Positions 1 through 8,450 of a stretch of DNA of 12,855 nucleotides are shown piece by piece (position 1 is the first letter of the stretch; each line of letters starts with the position of its first letter). The translations under genes and the position numbers were made by a program. The DNA comes from Hyphochytrium catenoides (lineage: Eukaryota > Sar > Hyphochytriomycetes > Hyphochytriales > Hyphochytriaceae): contig FLMG01003759.1 in the NCBI GenBank assembly GCA_900088475.1, positions 1-12,855 on the forward strand, given 5' to 3'. The notes beneath the pieces were generated by a model that worked only from the letters and a program-made list of their open reading frames with translations, ran no database searches and had not been told where the DNA came from.

Positions 1-2
1 TT

Positions 3-296
3 CGTCGCCATTGTCTCCTTCCTGCTATTCTCCTCGGTTTGGGAGTTGTCCTCCTCACGTTACAACTCGCTTATAGGGAGGACGCAGTAGTACTCACAGA
101 CGACACCAATCCTGGCTCCTATTTATGTGGTAACAAGTCCGAGCTACTATTAGTGACAAGGCAAGAGGGGAAAAAGCTTTGCTGTTATAGCCTTTTCTTG
201 CTGTCAATGATGTACAACTTCATCTGTTTGCTAGGCGGAACTCTTCTTCATATTGTCCCAATTGGAGGAATATCGGCGAACTCTTTTATTTGTTGA
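3..296 (+). CDS. Possible 3' end of a membrane protein (partial, unrecognised)
   Basis: Frame 3 is open from the left edge to a TGA at 294-296, about 97 codons, and codons in the first half end mostly in C or G/T like the better-supported genes here. It begins with a hydrophobic stretch that could be one membrane helix (LLPAILLGLGVVLLTLQLAY), followed by a polar acidic loop and a second hydrophobic, Cys-rich stretch. The 5' end lies outside the window. A GT at 131 and an AG at 152 could splice out 24 nt without changing frame. Frame 1 is also hydrophobic but stops at 88-90. I do not recognise a family. It may be a terminal exon or partly 3' untranslated sequence. Confidence 0.35.
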   Translation, partial: RRHCLLPAILLGLGVVLLTLQLAYREDAVVLTDDTNPGSYLCGNKSELLLVTRQEGKKLCCYSLFLLSMMYNFICLLGGTLLHIVPIGGISANSFIC

Positions 297-584
297 TCTC
301 TAGAAGAAAAAAGATCTCTCCCGTTGTACCTCCCGCAAGTGTCGTGGGAAAACTGCGAAATCTCTGAATGAACGCTTTCAGAATCTGAACTGACTACTAC
401 AGTACTACTACTACAGGATCTGAATTTCTGGCACGGAAACTGTAGGACCTGACACTCCAAAGACATAAAGTCTCCATCCAATTGAACTCTGACTGACGCT
501 CATCAGGTCATCAGTACTGGCAGTAGTCTTCGCTTCTCTTCTCCCCTTTCTTTTTTTCTGGTGGAGATGTTCTACGAGTACCGT
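297..584. other. Intergenic stretch between two converging 3' ends
   Basis: No convincing gene. It lies between the possible left-edge gene and the end of the minus-strand gene that stops at 585. It holds a small CTA/ACT-type triplet run at about 391-417. A 77-codon minus-strand frame (248-481) runs through it but has a serine-rich, low-complexity translation and no splice partner. Confidence 0.4.
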
Positions 585-1362
585 TCATTTGACCTTGAAA
601 GAATGGCTTAGGGCTATCTTTGATAGGTGTGGGAGTGTAGGTCTTCCTCTCTCATGTCTCACTACCACCGCTTACAGACGAATCTCTGTCCTCTTGCAAC
701 GTTGCAATGCTGAAATGGTCTTCCACCGGATGCCCCTGCCTGCGCATATGGAGGATGCGATCTTGGGTCAGCTTCCTGGAGCTGTTGCCGGAGGTCTTCT
801 CTAGTACGCTGTAGTGGTGGTGTGGTGGAGTGTGGAGGTGGTAGAGACGACGGTACTCGTAGGCTATGCATAACGTCTAGTATGTACTTATTCCGCTTAT
901 TAGTTTCTCCAACCCGTAACTAAATAAAAGTACTTTACTTGGAAAGTACCAGAGAATCCCCAGGAAACCCGTGCGACTCTGCAGCGTCCACAAGTACACC
1001 CTCAAATCTATCAGTCGACCCCCAGGTGGACTTACCAGTGACCGACTAAAATTGTTCCCTGCAAATGGAAGGGGACATGGCGCGTGACACTACTTTAGGC
1101 GGTGGGCTTGGTCGTTACAAGATCCACAAAAAAGGATCGTCCATCTTGCACTCTTCACATCCTCAGCTGGTCGAAGGCTGTCGATGACACTCTGATGCCT
1201 GATTCCGCCACTAAAGCTTTCTGGTGGTGATGGGCCGGGAGAGCGTGAAGATGAGAAGGTGAATGGCTTGCTAACAGCGATGTGACGCTATGATACGAAC
1301 GGCATCGCTATATCCTTGACCGTATGGGAAGTCTTCGGTGGTGGCTGTTGCACATCGCCCAT
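585..1362 (-). CDS. Five-exon gene for an unrecognised protein of about 184 aa
   Basis: Exons on the minus strand: 1362-1297, 1266-1119, 1058-939, 863-676, 617-585. The introns are 30, 60, 60 (1118-1059), 75 and 58 nt, all GT..AG, and phases agree at every junction (total 555 nt with the stop). Splice signals are good at 675 (GTAAGC), 938 (GTAAAG) and the pyrimidine-rich acceptor ending at 1059. The first, 30-nt intron is the weakest. The start ATG at 1362 lies one base after a TCAG. The N-terminus is Pro/Ser-rich. The middle carries an aromatic segment (LRVYLWTLQSRTGFLGILWY) that is amphipathic rather than a clear membrane helix. A His/Pro cluster (HTPPHHH) follows, encoded by a GGTGGT-like tract at 810-843. 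The tail is charged. No known family comes to mind. Confidence 0.6.
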
Positions 1363-1627
1363 GCTGATTGAAGACACATGGTCAGGGCTAAGCTGCTCTA
1401 CAAGTGGCAGTTGCCAGATTAGTATCTGATGCTCGACATGTCGCAGAGTCTTTGACAACCGATAGCACTGCCGAAGTCGAAGCGTATGTTTACCTTATAA
1501 GTCGCGACTTGAAACACAAAGCATTCTCCCGTTACTCATTGTCGAATCCACTGCTGTGTGAGACTCTCTCTCGCCTGAGAATTTCGCCGTGCAAGGGAAA
1601 CTCACTAAGGACTAGTTTAGGTGTTTA
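1363..1627. promoter_or_regulatory. Divergent intergenic region, probable shared promoter
   Basis: 265 bp separate the starts of the minus-strand unknown gene and the plus-strand secreted protein, so both 5' regions lie here. I see no clear TATA box or other named element. AG dinucleotides sit just before both starts (plus-strand TTTAG ending at 1620, minus-strand TCAG at 1365-1364). They could be acceptors for 5' splicing or spliced-leader addition. Confidence 0.35.
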
Positions 1628-4282
1628 ATGATGCACTCTATCGTTCTCAACGTCCTAGTCTTGATGGTCTTATGGAGACAGACCATCGGTGAAGTCAGCT
1701 CGACATCCACCAAGTACACCATCCATTTTGGCAACGCAGCGCTAGACTCTTTCATGAGTGGGTGCAGCTGCGAAATCGAGACTCCCGAGCTTGATAATGA
1801 ACTGAGCTGCTGCAGACTAATCTGCGGTCTCAGGTTTGACGCTGAGGGAGGTCAATGCTTCACATACACGGCAGAAGACGGTACACGATCCCCCCGTTGT
1901 GGCTGCTATGGCAGCCGAAGTCCAGGACAAGGCGAGCCTGGAATAGAATCTCCCCAAGATAATTCCCCAAGCACTCAAGCACCCCTCTCACCTACTATTC
2001 CTACTCTTGCACCAACCGAGACTGTCGAGACCCTAACTCCCACTAGTACTCCAACAGGAGCCGACTCACCCGTTTCTACGCCATCAGAGGCCGATACCAT
2101 CCACAATAGCCCCACCCCGGAGGCTTTCAACCTAGCTCCTACGAGCCCTCCAACAGCAGCTGGTCCCAGAGAAGACACTCTTCCTGGGCCCAGCGGCCCA
2201 ACAGAGTCAGCTACCAGCCCTCAAACAGAAGCCATCTCCACACCCGTTAGCATCAGCGCTCTAACGGAAGCTGACTCTCCGATTACCACCGGGACTCCAA
2301 CAGACGCGTCCAATTCACCTCCTACCAGCGCTCCAGCGGGAGCTGACACCCACTTCCAAACCACCATTCCGCTTACCGCAGCTTCTACCACAGCACCAGC
2401 AGAAGCCGACACCACTGTAACAAGTACCCCAGCAGAAGCCAACTCTCCTGTTCACACCACCCCGCCATCAGATGCTTCACCTTCAGTTCCTATTAGTACT
2501 CCAACGGAGGCCGACACTGCTACCACCATCGCGCTAGAAGACCCTGTTCCCAGCAGCACTTCATCGGGTGCTTCCGCTGTGGCTCCCACCGGTGCCCACA
2601 CAGAAACTGACTCTGCTCCTACTAGCATCCCAACGCATGAGAGTCCTCCTGCCCAAACCAACGCTCCGTCAGACTCTTCAAATCTAGCTCCTACCGGCGT
2701 TCCTAAAGAAACTGACGTTCGAGTTTACACGGACGCCCCCTCGAAGTCTTCTAACATAGCTCCTCCGGGCACTCCCGTAGGAGGTGACACCTTCCCTAGC
2801 AGCGGCGCTCCTTCGGAAACATCAACGTTAGCGCCCACAACGACCTCAACAGAGGTGGGTAACCCTCCTGCCGTCAGCACTACATCCGAAACTCCGACAG
2901 TTCCCGCAGTCGCTGAAACAGTAGCTCCCACCAATGCTTCAATAGACCCTGTATCATTGGCACCCATCAGCGCTCCATCAGAAAATGCCAATCCAGTGCC
3001 CACAGAGGCAGGACTGGAAGCTGAGGCACCTATGGCGACAGTGGCTCCCAAAGAAGCAGACAACCTAGCTCCTACAGATGCTTCCGCGGATGCGGGAACT
3101 CTATCCCTAAGCCCTTCAACAGAATCTGATACTGCCTCCGCAGAAGCTGCCAGCCCAATCCCCACCAGTGTTCGATCAGAGGTCGATACTCTTCCTCCTA
3201 CAGAAGTAGATAAAGAAGCCGAGACACTTAACCCAACAAATGTTTCCCAAGAAGCGGACACTCTAGCTCCTACCAAGGCTCCAGCAGATCCTGTAACCCT
3301 GTCCCCTAGCCCTTCTTCGAATGATTCTGATAATCTTCCCTCCACCATAGTTCCGGCCGAAGCTGACGTCGCAACTCCAACCAGAACTCCATCTGAAATT
3401 GACCTTCCTGCCCCTACACCAAACGACACAGAGGCCGAGACACGTATGCCCACCGGCGTCTCCGACGAATTGGACACTCTGTCTCCTAGCGATGGTCCAG
3501 CGACGGCCGAAACTCTTCCACCTACCGCTCTTCCCACAAAATCTGCTATTCCATCCCCCTCCGACGAGGAAATGGACACTGTGGCTCCTACAGACGCAAA
3601 TATTGAAGCTGAAACACTTATGCCTACCAATGCTCCCATCCAAGCGGACACTCTAGAACCGACGGATGCTCTAACAGATGCTAAAAGTCTTCACCCAAGT
3701 ACCGCTCCGACAAGTTCTGTTACCCCAACTGCCACCGGTGCTCCAACAGGATCGCAGAGTTATACTCCCAGCAGCCCTCCAGCAGAAGCCATTCCCACGG
3801 AAGTTTATGCCCCTCCTCCTTCCATGCCGACAGAAGCTCAGACTTTGGTGCCCACCCTTGCTGCAGTCCCAAGCGAAAACCAAAACCCTTCATCCACGTC
3901 CCAGCCAGAAGCGGAGAATCTGTCGGCGCCAACAATTGTGCCAACACAAGCTGACAATGCAGCTTCTAGCCATCATCAGACGGAAGCTGCCACCACAAGT
4001 GCCCCAACAGAAGCCGCCACGGGGCAACAAACACAACGTCCTGTCGAAGCTGGCAGTGAAAGCCCGACTGAAGGCCCTGATATTCCCGAGGAGGATGGTT
4101 CCTGGGATGAAGACTGGGAATGGGGTTGGTGGGACGGCGAGAAATGGCTGACGGAGGAGGAGCTCATCAAGTACGGAATTGATCCTAATGCCTCCTACCC
4201 TGACGGCGCCGTGGTCATCAAACCGGTTCGAAAGCTCATGAGACAGTTGAAGCGCCGATCGCGGGCCCTTCGAGGTTTTTAA
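1628..4282 (+). CDS. Secreted Pro/Thr/Ser-rich (mucin-like) protein with N-terminal 8-Cys module, 884 aa
   Basis: Intronless frame with tandem start codons at 1628 and 1631. Residues 1 to about 22 form a hydrophobic signal peptide (IVLNVLVLMVLW core). Residues 46-93 hold exactly eight cysteines (46, 48, 61, 62, 66, 77, 91, 93), enough for four disulfides. Residues about 105-815 are degenerate repeats of roughly 12-16 residues built on motifs such as APTEADTLAPT, rich in P, T, S, A and acidic residues. The repeat region lacks Cys and is a likely substrate for dense O-glycosylation. The last 68 residues change character: an acidic tryptophan cluster (DWEWGWWDGEKWL), one N-glycosylation sequon (NAS) and a very basic end (RQLKRRSRALRGF). 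There is no membrane helix or GPI-type tail, so the product is probably secreted, in the cell covering or in a secretory organelle. PT-rich surface proteins occur in many protists; the Cys module is not one I can name. Confidence 0.85.
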   Translation: MMHSIVLNVLVLMVLWRQTIGEVSSTSTKYTIHFGNAALDSFMSGCSCEIETPELDNELSCCRLICGLRFDAEGGQCFTYTAEDGTRSPRCGCYGSRSPGQGEPGIESPQDNSPSTQAPLSPTIPTLAPTETVETLTPTSTPTGADSPVSTPSEADTIHNSPTPEAFNLAPTSPPTAAGPREDTLPGPSGPTESATSPQTEAISTPVSISALTEADSPITTGTPTDASNSPPTSAPAGADTHFQTTIPLTAASTTAPAEADTTVTSTPAEANSPVHTTPPSDASPSVPISTPTEADTATTIALEDPVPSSTSSGASAVAPTGAHTETDSAPTSIPTHESPPAQTNAPSDSSNLAPTGVPKETDVRVYTDAPSKSSNIAPPGTPVGGDTFPSSGAPSETSTLAPTTTSTEVGNPPAVSTTSETPTVPAVAETVAPTNASIDPVSLAPISAPSENANPVPTEAGLEAEAPMATVAPKEADNLAPTDASADAGTLSLSPSTESDTASAEAASPIPTSVRSEVDTLPPTEVDKEAETLNPTNVSQEADTLAPTKAPADPVTLSPSPSSNDSDNLPSTIVPAEADVATPTRTPSEIDLPAPTPNDTEAETRMPTGVSDELDTLSPSDGPATAETLPPTALPTKSAIPSPSDEEMDTVAPTDANIEAETLMPTNAPIQADTLEPTDALTDAKSLHPSTAPTSSVTPTATGAPTGSQSYTPSSPPAEAIPTEVYAPPPSMPTEAQTLVPTLAAVPSENQNPSSTSQPEAENLSAPTIVPTQADNAASSHHQTEAATTSAPTEAATGQQTQRPVEAGSESPTEGPDIPEEDGSWDEDWEWGWWDGEKWLTEEELIKYGIDPNASYPDGAVVIKPVRKLMRQLKRRSRALRGF
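1973..4075 (+). repeat. Degenerate coding minisatellite of the Pro/Thr-rich protein
   Basis: Imperfect in-frame repeats of about 36-48 nt with recurring words such as CCAACAGAAGC, GCTCCTACC and GCTGACACTC. Copies diverge at many third positions, so the array is old and kept mainly at protein level. It also leaves long open frames on the opposite strand, including one of 308 codons at 2725-3651, that are by-products of the repeat composition. Confidence 0.8.
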
Positions 4283-4709
4283 CCGAACCGCCCGTCCTAG
4301 AGTGTTTTCCAGGTAGAAAACAATTCCAGGGAATACGAATAAAGAAGATAGACTCTTTCCAGGACTGAGGTAGAAGAGTCAGCAAGGGCGGGAGGGGTCC
4401 TAGTGCCTGCTGACTTCCAGCACCCATTCAAGCCAACTTAGTAATACCACGAATATTCCCCTTCCAATAATGGCCCCATTCTGCTGCTAGCGTCACCCTA
4501 CGAATAATAAGCACGTTGGTGAATGGTCCTAAGTACTCGCTGCTCGATATGGTTCGTTTACTCTATTCAGTACGGAGCTTAAAGCTTCTAGACCCCTTGA
4601 TCGACGTGTGTTCCAGCTGTAACCGCGGACCGCTATAAACTATACTTTCTGCCCAGATCTCCAGCTAAAGGAAAGACGCTGACGGACACAGTCCGTCCAT
4701 AACGCGGAC
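4283..4709. other. Intergenic stretch, no supported gene
   Basis: 427 bp between the secreted-protein stop and the first frame I can support for the next gene. AATAAAG at 4338-4344 could act in 3' end formation of the upstream transcript. A short frame starting ATG at 4549 (about 25 codons) with a possible GTAACC donor at 4619 and CAG acceptors near 4656-4664 could be a first exon of the downstream gene, but I could not join it in phase. Confidence 0.4.
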
Positions 4710-5274
4710 ATGTGTACCAAGGTTTCAAGGTGCTGGGCAAATGTCTATGATGACATGGACGGCGATGGACTCACCGTCTCCCTTCCAGTACTCTCCTTCC
4801 CACGACTGTCAAACCTCCATCGTGAGAAGCTGGTGCTGTGACGGTTCGTTATCGGCACAACAGAAGTCACATTCGGAATGTAATGGAAAGTGAATGAAAG
4901 TGTGGGAACGTACAATGAGAAGGGCTGGAGCGCGTTGACTATATTCCCGATCGAGCCTAATCTCGTAGCAGGTCAGAAGAACACAATCATCGCGTGGAAC
5001 AAAAGAGTTGGTTCTGGCGTCTGATCCAGAAAGAAAGACCAGGGTGGTTTGGTCCTCCTCCTTTCAATGCACTGATGGCTCCAGACTCTAAAAGATTGTC
5101 ACTTATGATCTCCTCATCAGCTCCTCGGTTAATCGGTCAGTGCGCCTCGAGACGGGTCAGCAAGATATTCTTCCGTGAACTTCGTAGAACAGATCATCTT
5201 GATCATGTTGCGGGAGTTACGACGTCAAGGTTGACACTAACCAAGCATTGGCTGCAGTAGAGGTCATTTGGTGA
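4710..5274 (+). CDS. Multi-exon gene for an unrecognised protein; 3' half resolved, 5' half tentative
   Basis: The 3' half fits in phase: an exon from about 4902 to 4971, then 5006-5043, 5095-5174 and 5217-5274 with a TGA stop. Introns are 34, 51 and 42 nt with donors GTCAGA, GTGGTT and GTGAAC. The translation then reads smoothly through a strand-like, polar region (IVTYDLLISSSVNRSVRLE; YDVKVDTNQALAAVEVIW end), resembling a beta-sandwich fold. The 5' part contains an open frame from ATG 4710 with an acidic DDMDGDG patch, a plausible 42-nt intron at 4821-4862 (GTGAGA donor), then a junction near 4881-4901 that works only with a 21-nt intron. The start and that junction are unresolved. The stop lies 31 bp before the next gene's ATG. 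I do not recognise the family. Confidence 0.45.
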
Positions 5275-5305
5275 TCATAGGCTCTAATCTGATTCTAAGG
5301 AGACT

Positions 5306-6668
5306 ATGGCCGCCGCCCCGCTACCTCAAAGCGCAATTCAAGGAGAAGAGGCTCCAACCTTTCTAGAAAACTGCACCGCGAAGGGCCTCTCGGATAGTGA
5401 TACAGAGCCCGAACCCGATATTGAGGAAGGGTCAGCGGTTAACAAAGAGACGTCAGCAGAGGTTGGCAGGGCTTAGATGTGCTTTTTGGGATATCGCCGT
5501 CTCTTAGTCAAGGCTGATTAGTTGCTGACGCTAGGTTGCTAGACGAAGGAATGGGTTTCAGCGTCCTTTCTCGTGGGATCAGATCTTCTCATGGACGGTA
5601 CATGTCGCTGCATATGCGGTAAGTGTATGACCGTTTACTTGCTTTCCGCAAGAGAAAAATGTAATGGCGGCCGTTTGTACCACAAGATGTTTTACGGAGC
5701 GTGGGGTTTCTACCTAGTCACAAGTGACCAGGGTACGGACCAAGAAGACTCATGGTCGGAGAAGACGGTAAGGGCTAGTAACCTCTATAAATCCCATCGA
5801 AGTGGTTACGGTAGTATCTGGGAGCAGGTCTCATGGGCTCTAAGGATCATTCTGGTCCTCCAAGTGGTTGTCTGCGTGGCTTGGTATATGTGTGAGGCAA
5901 TAGATCCAGGAGAACAAGTGAGTGGAAGTGCTACTCCCAGTTGTTTCTATAGTTAACGTTCTTGCATCAAGCCTCAACCTAACTCTTGGGCTGTCCTTCG
6001 TGGGTCCCGCCGATGGGACGGCTCGCGATATTGCGCAGTATGTCGTAAGAAAATTCTCGGTATGGACCATCATTGCGCATGGTAGGAGGATTTAAAACTC
6101 AGTTTGTTAAGGTTCATTGCCAGCATGGGTCTGAACCTTTGCTTAATCAGGTTGCAATCATGCGTCGGTAGTAAGAACTATGTGCACTTCCTCGTCCTGG
6201 TTACCGCCGGTAGGTTTCCGGCAGGGCGTATGCTAGCCAGCCCTTCACGTCTTTCCTGCAGGTAGTGTGCAGTTTACTCTAATGACTGGTGTTGTCGCGC
6301 TATATCTGGTCCATATTTGGTCCGACAAGGACCCCGATGGTGATTCGGGAATGTTGCTGGTAAGCTCTTGGAGGGGTGTCTAGACGCAACATCACTGGCT
6401 AAAGTCTGGTCTCTGCAGCTCTTTGTGGGGAGTCAGCTGGTACTGTTGGTCCCCGTCACGCTATTTTATGCCACCCTCCTCGGCTTCCATATCTATCTAT
6501 TTACTCAGGTATTAGTGCTATCCCAATCAAACCTTGAAGACATTGCACTCGAGCTCATGCGGGGTTAATCCTCACGGATAGGGAATAGGTACGTTTGATT
6601 ATATTCTGCGTCGCCGTCGGCAACGGCGCTTGAGTCGATCGCAGCATAAGGATCGAGCAATAAAATAG
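5306..6668 (+). CDS. DHHC-type protein S-acyltransferase (palmitoyltransferase), 284 aa, nine exons
   Basis: Exons: 5306-5461, 5535-5618, 5687-5767, 5828-5917, 5972-6081, 6151-6209, 6262-6359, 6419-6508, 6582-6668. Introns are 52-73 nt and all phases agree. Enzymes of this family transfer a fatty acyl group from acyl-CoA to cytosolic cysteines of target proteins, using the DHHC cysteine in Golgi, ER or plasma membranes. The order is: acidic N-terminus (1-52); an NGFQRPF stretch like that before TM1 in ZDHHC1/11 and plant enzymes; TM1 about 69-91; TM2 about 111-131 followed by the conserved IDPGE; DHHC at 169-172; CVGSKNY at 178-184; TM3 about 186-212; TM4 about 230-254; then GTFDYI in the place of the TTxE motif and an Arg-rich tail. 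The cysteine-rich domain is degenerate: only C158, C161 and C178 accompany DHHC, with Tyr for the usual His and Lys for a usual Cys. Activity therefore needs caution. The first donor (GTTGGC) is the weakest splice site. Confidence 0.88.
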
Positions 6669-6838
6669 TGAGCTCTTAAAGCAGCACAGGAGGGGAGACA
6701 AAGGTCATATGAGGATGATTGTGGCAACTTGAAGGATCGTGACCACCATGAGCTAGACGTTTAAGAGCCTCGGCATCTACACCATTTTTCGTTCAGTAGG
6801 AGCTACCATCAAGGGTCCACACCATCTCAAGCAGATGG
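6669..6838. other. Convergent intergenic region
   Basis: About 170 bp between the DHHC stop and the tandem repeat that ends the minus-strand coiled-coil gene. Only 3' untranslated sequence and termination signals are expected. AATAAAA overlaps the DHHC stop codon (6659-6665) and could serve as a polyadenylation signal. Confidence 0.4.
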
Positions 6839-6913
6839 TATCTCCACCCTAGAGACTCCTTGCTATCTCCACCCTAGAGACTCCTTGCTATCTCCACCCT
6901 AGAGACTCCTTGC
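6839..6913. repeat. Perfect tandem repeat, 3 x 25 bp
   Basis: Three identical 25-bp copies at 6839-6863, 6864-6888 and 6889-6913, each beginning TATCTCCACCC and ending CTCCTTGC. The array stops exactly where the stop codon of the minus-strand coiled-coil gene begins (6916-6914), so it forms the first 75 nt of that gene's 3' untranslated region. Identity between copies implies a recent expansion. Confidence 0.95.
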
Positions 6914-8232
6914 TTACTTAAGCTTTAAGTAGTCCATTGTGGTTTGATCCAATGGTAGACGGCTCCGGGTGCCTATCGAGGGGGATCCAAGCCTAGTAGT
7001 GCTCGCTGGGAAGAAACCAGGGCTTTTCTTTGGGCTTGTAATGCCTCTCTTTATACTTTTGCAAGGGCTAGTGAGAGGTCTGACAGCTTGTGGCGACGGT
7101 TGCCGGGGCGGGAAAAGATGATCTTGCAGCACTGTAAGCGCATGCTCGCTACTTAGAACCTTCTCCATTAGGGAAAGGCGTTCTGCTGCTGTCGCATCTC
7201 TCACAACGTCTGTGTTTGGAGAGCATTCGAAGAGAAATAGACTAGGTTAGTGGCTAGATATTTGGCAAAAGCCATTGCTACCCAATGACCGACCTATCGA
7301 AAGCTCAGCTTCGGACTCTTGAGTAGGGGAGGTTCTGCCGGCGCTTTTCCGTTGTCGGATATTGTGTCTTAGATCCTAATGAGGTTTGGTCACAAAGCCT
7401 TCTACATAGCAAATTTCTTTAAGAAAACACTGACCTCTACGCTTTGCATAAATAGTTCGTGGAGTGCGGACTGCTGAATAGAGCTCCTAAGCGAAGATTC
7501 CCGGAGCAGGTGCGAATCCTTCCTCGCTATGGCCAACTCCTTTCTAAGTGAACGAACTTCTTTCTTCAATTGGCTAACTTCTGCTGCATCCTCGCTGCGG
7601 GAGGAAAAGAGATACGTATCAAGCGCGATTGGTTGTCCCTTCGTCTGATACATACCCTGAAAGCTTCGCTTCCTTATTGTCGTCAATGATAGTGGGAGGG
7701 TCAAACGACCCACCGGGTTGAGAGGGATCCAGATTCTTACCCTCTATGTCGGATGGCGTACTACACGCACTCGGGCAGGAGATGATGAGTCTGCCCTCCA
7801 ACTCTAGGACAAAGGATCAGCTTCGTAATTGAATTGCTCTCTTACACCGTTCCTTCCCTTACCTGCGCGAAGTAGGTTGTTCTGCTTCTTGCATTGCTTC
7901 AACTGCTTTTCCAGCCAGTTTCTATCATCTTGCAGACTTGCGAACTGTTCCTTGAGCCGCTTGAGTTCCTTCAGTTCGTTCGCGGCTTGGATATCCAATC
8001 TTATAGCCTCGCGCTTGTACCTACAAAATATGAAGGAACTAAGTGTTCTGCTGAGAAATCTGAATAGCTCCTCAGCTGACCATTCTTTCTCCTCTTCTAA
8101 CTTCATTATCCTCTCGCTGTTCTGTGACGATCTCCGCGCTTCGTCTAGCTGTTCTTTGAGCTGCTGGAGCTCCTGCTGTACGCTGCACGTGGGGTGGGTC
8201 AGAGTTTTTACGCTCAGGTCAGTACCAGCCAT
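6914..8232 (-). CDS. Coiled-coil protein, 335 aa, six exons
   Basis: Exons on the minus strand: 8232-8081, 8020-7863, 7803-7656, 7594-7435, 7375-7282, 7209-6914. The introns are 60, 59, 61, 59 and 72 nt, and every junction keeps phase (1008 nt with stop). Acceptors have strong pyrimidine tracts; donors are GTCAGC, GTAAGG, GTATGT, GTCAGT and GTAGCA. Residues about 18-103 form a long charged coiled coil (for example LKELKRLKEQFASLQDDRNW). A Pro/Ser/Asp linker follows, then a second coiled coil at about 153-205 with a conserved-looking ALHELFMQSVEDLRHNIRQR. After another linker comes a short helical segment (AAERLSLMEKVLSSEHALTV), then a basic Ser/Pro-rich tail with SPKKSP-type sites. The layout suggests a cytoskeletal, basal-body or flagellar structural protein. 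That is an inference from composition; I cannot assign a family. The start ATG is five bases after a TAAG. Confidence 0.85.
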
Positions 8233-8450
8233 TTTATCTTATCACGTACCCATACATATGCGACCTATAGGCCGCCAAAAATTCTTTCTCTTGCTTTGAC
8301 AGTACACCAGCTATCTGCTCGGAAGAAACGACGCTATGTGACGCGACCCTGCCACATGTTACGCAATTTATTGACCAGATACCTTGTCTGACAGATTCCC
8401 AACTATCTCCTTAAGCTTTCCAAAGTTCTCTCTCACTGTAATCATCCTAC
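8233..8450. promoter_or_regulatory. Divergent intergenic region
   Basis: About 218 bp between the start of the minus-strand coiled-coil gene and the first plausible ATG of the next plus-strand gene; 5' regions of both must lie here. Pyrimidine-rich runs ending in AG occur at about 8395-8425 on the plus strand. I see no named promoter element. Confidence 0.35.

Noticed and set aside
248-481. 77-codon minus-strand frame
   Set aside because: Low-complexity serine-rich translation, no join in phase with neighbours; left as intergenic.
2725-3651. 308-codon open frame on the minus strand
   Set aside because: It runs antisense through the PT repeat, has a low-complexity Ser/Val/Gly translation, and exists because the repeat codons rarely give stops in that frame. 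The plus strand has a signal peptide, a Cys module and a structured tail.
5001-5005. Apparent +1 frameshift at a run of four A
   Set aside because: Deleting one A would join two good frames, but a 34-nt intron (4972-5005, GTCAGA..AAAAG) does so without any error, and GTCAG donors recur in this window.
4994-5260. 88-codon plus-strand frame
   Set aside because: Another frame in the same stretch splices in phase into a coherent end that stops at 5272-5274; this frame has no partner exons and no features.
6839-6913. Possible CRISPR array
   Set aside because: The three copies are directly adjacent with no spacers, in a eukaryotic gene's 3' region; this is a simple tandem repeat.
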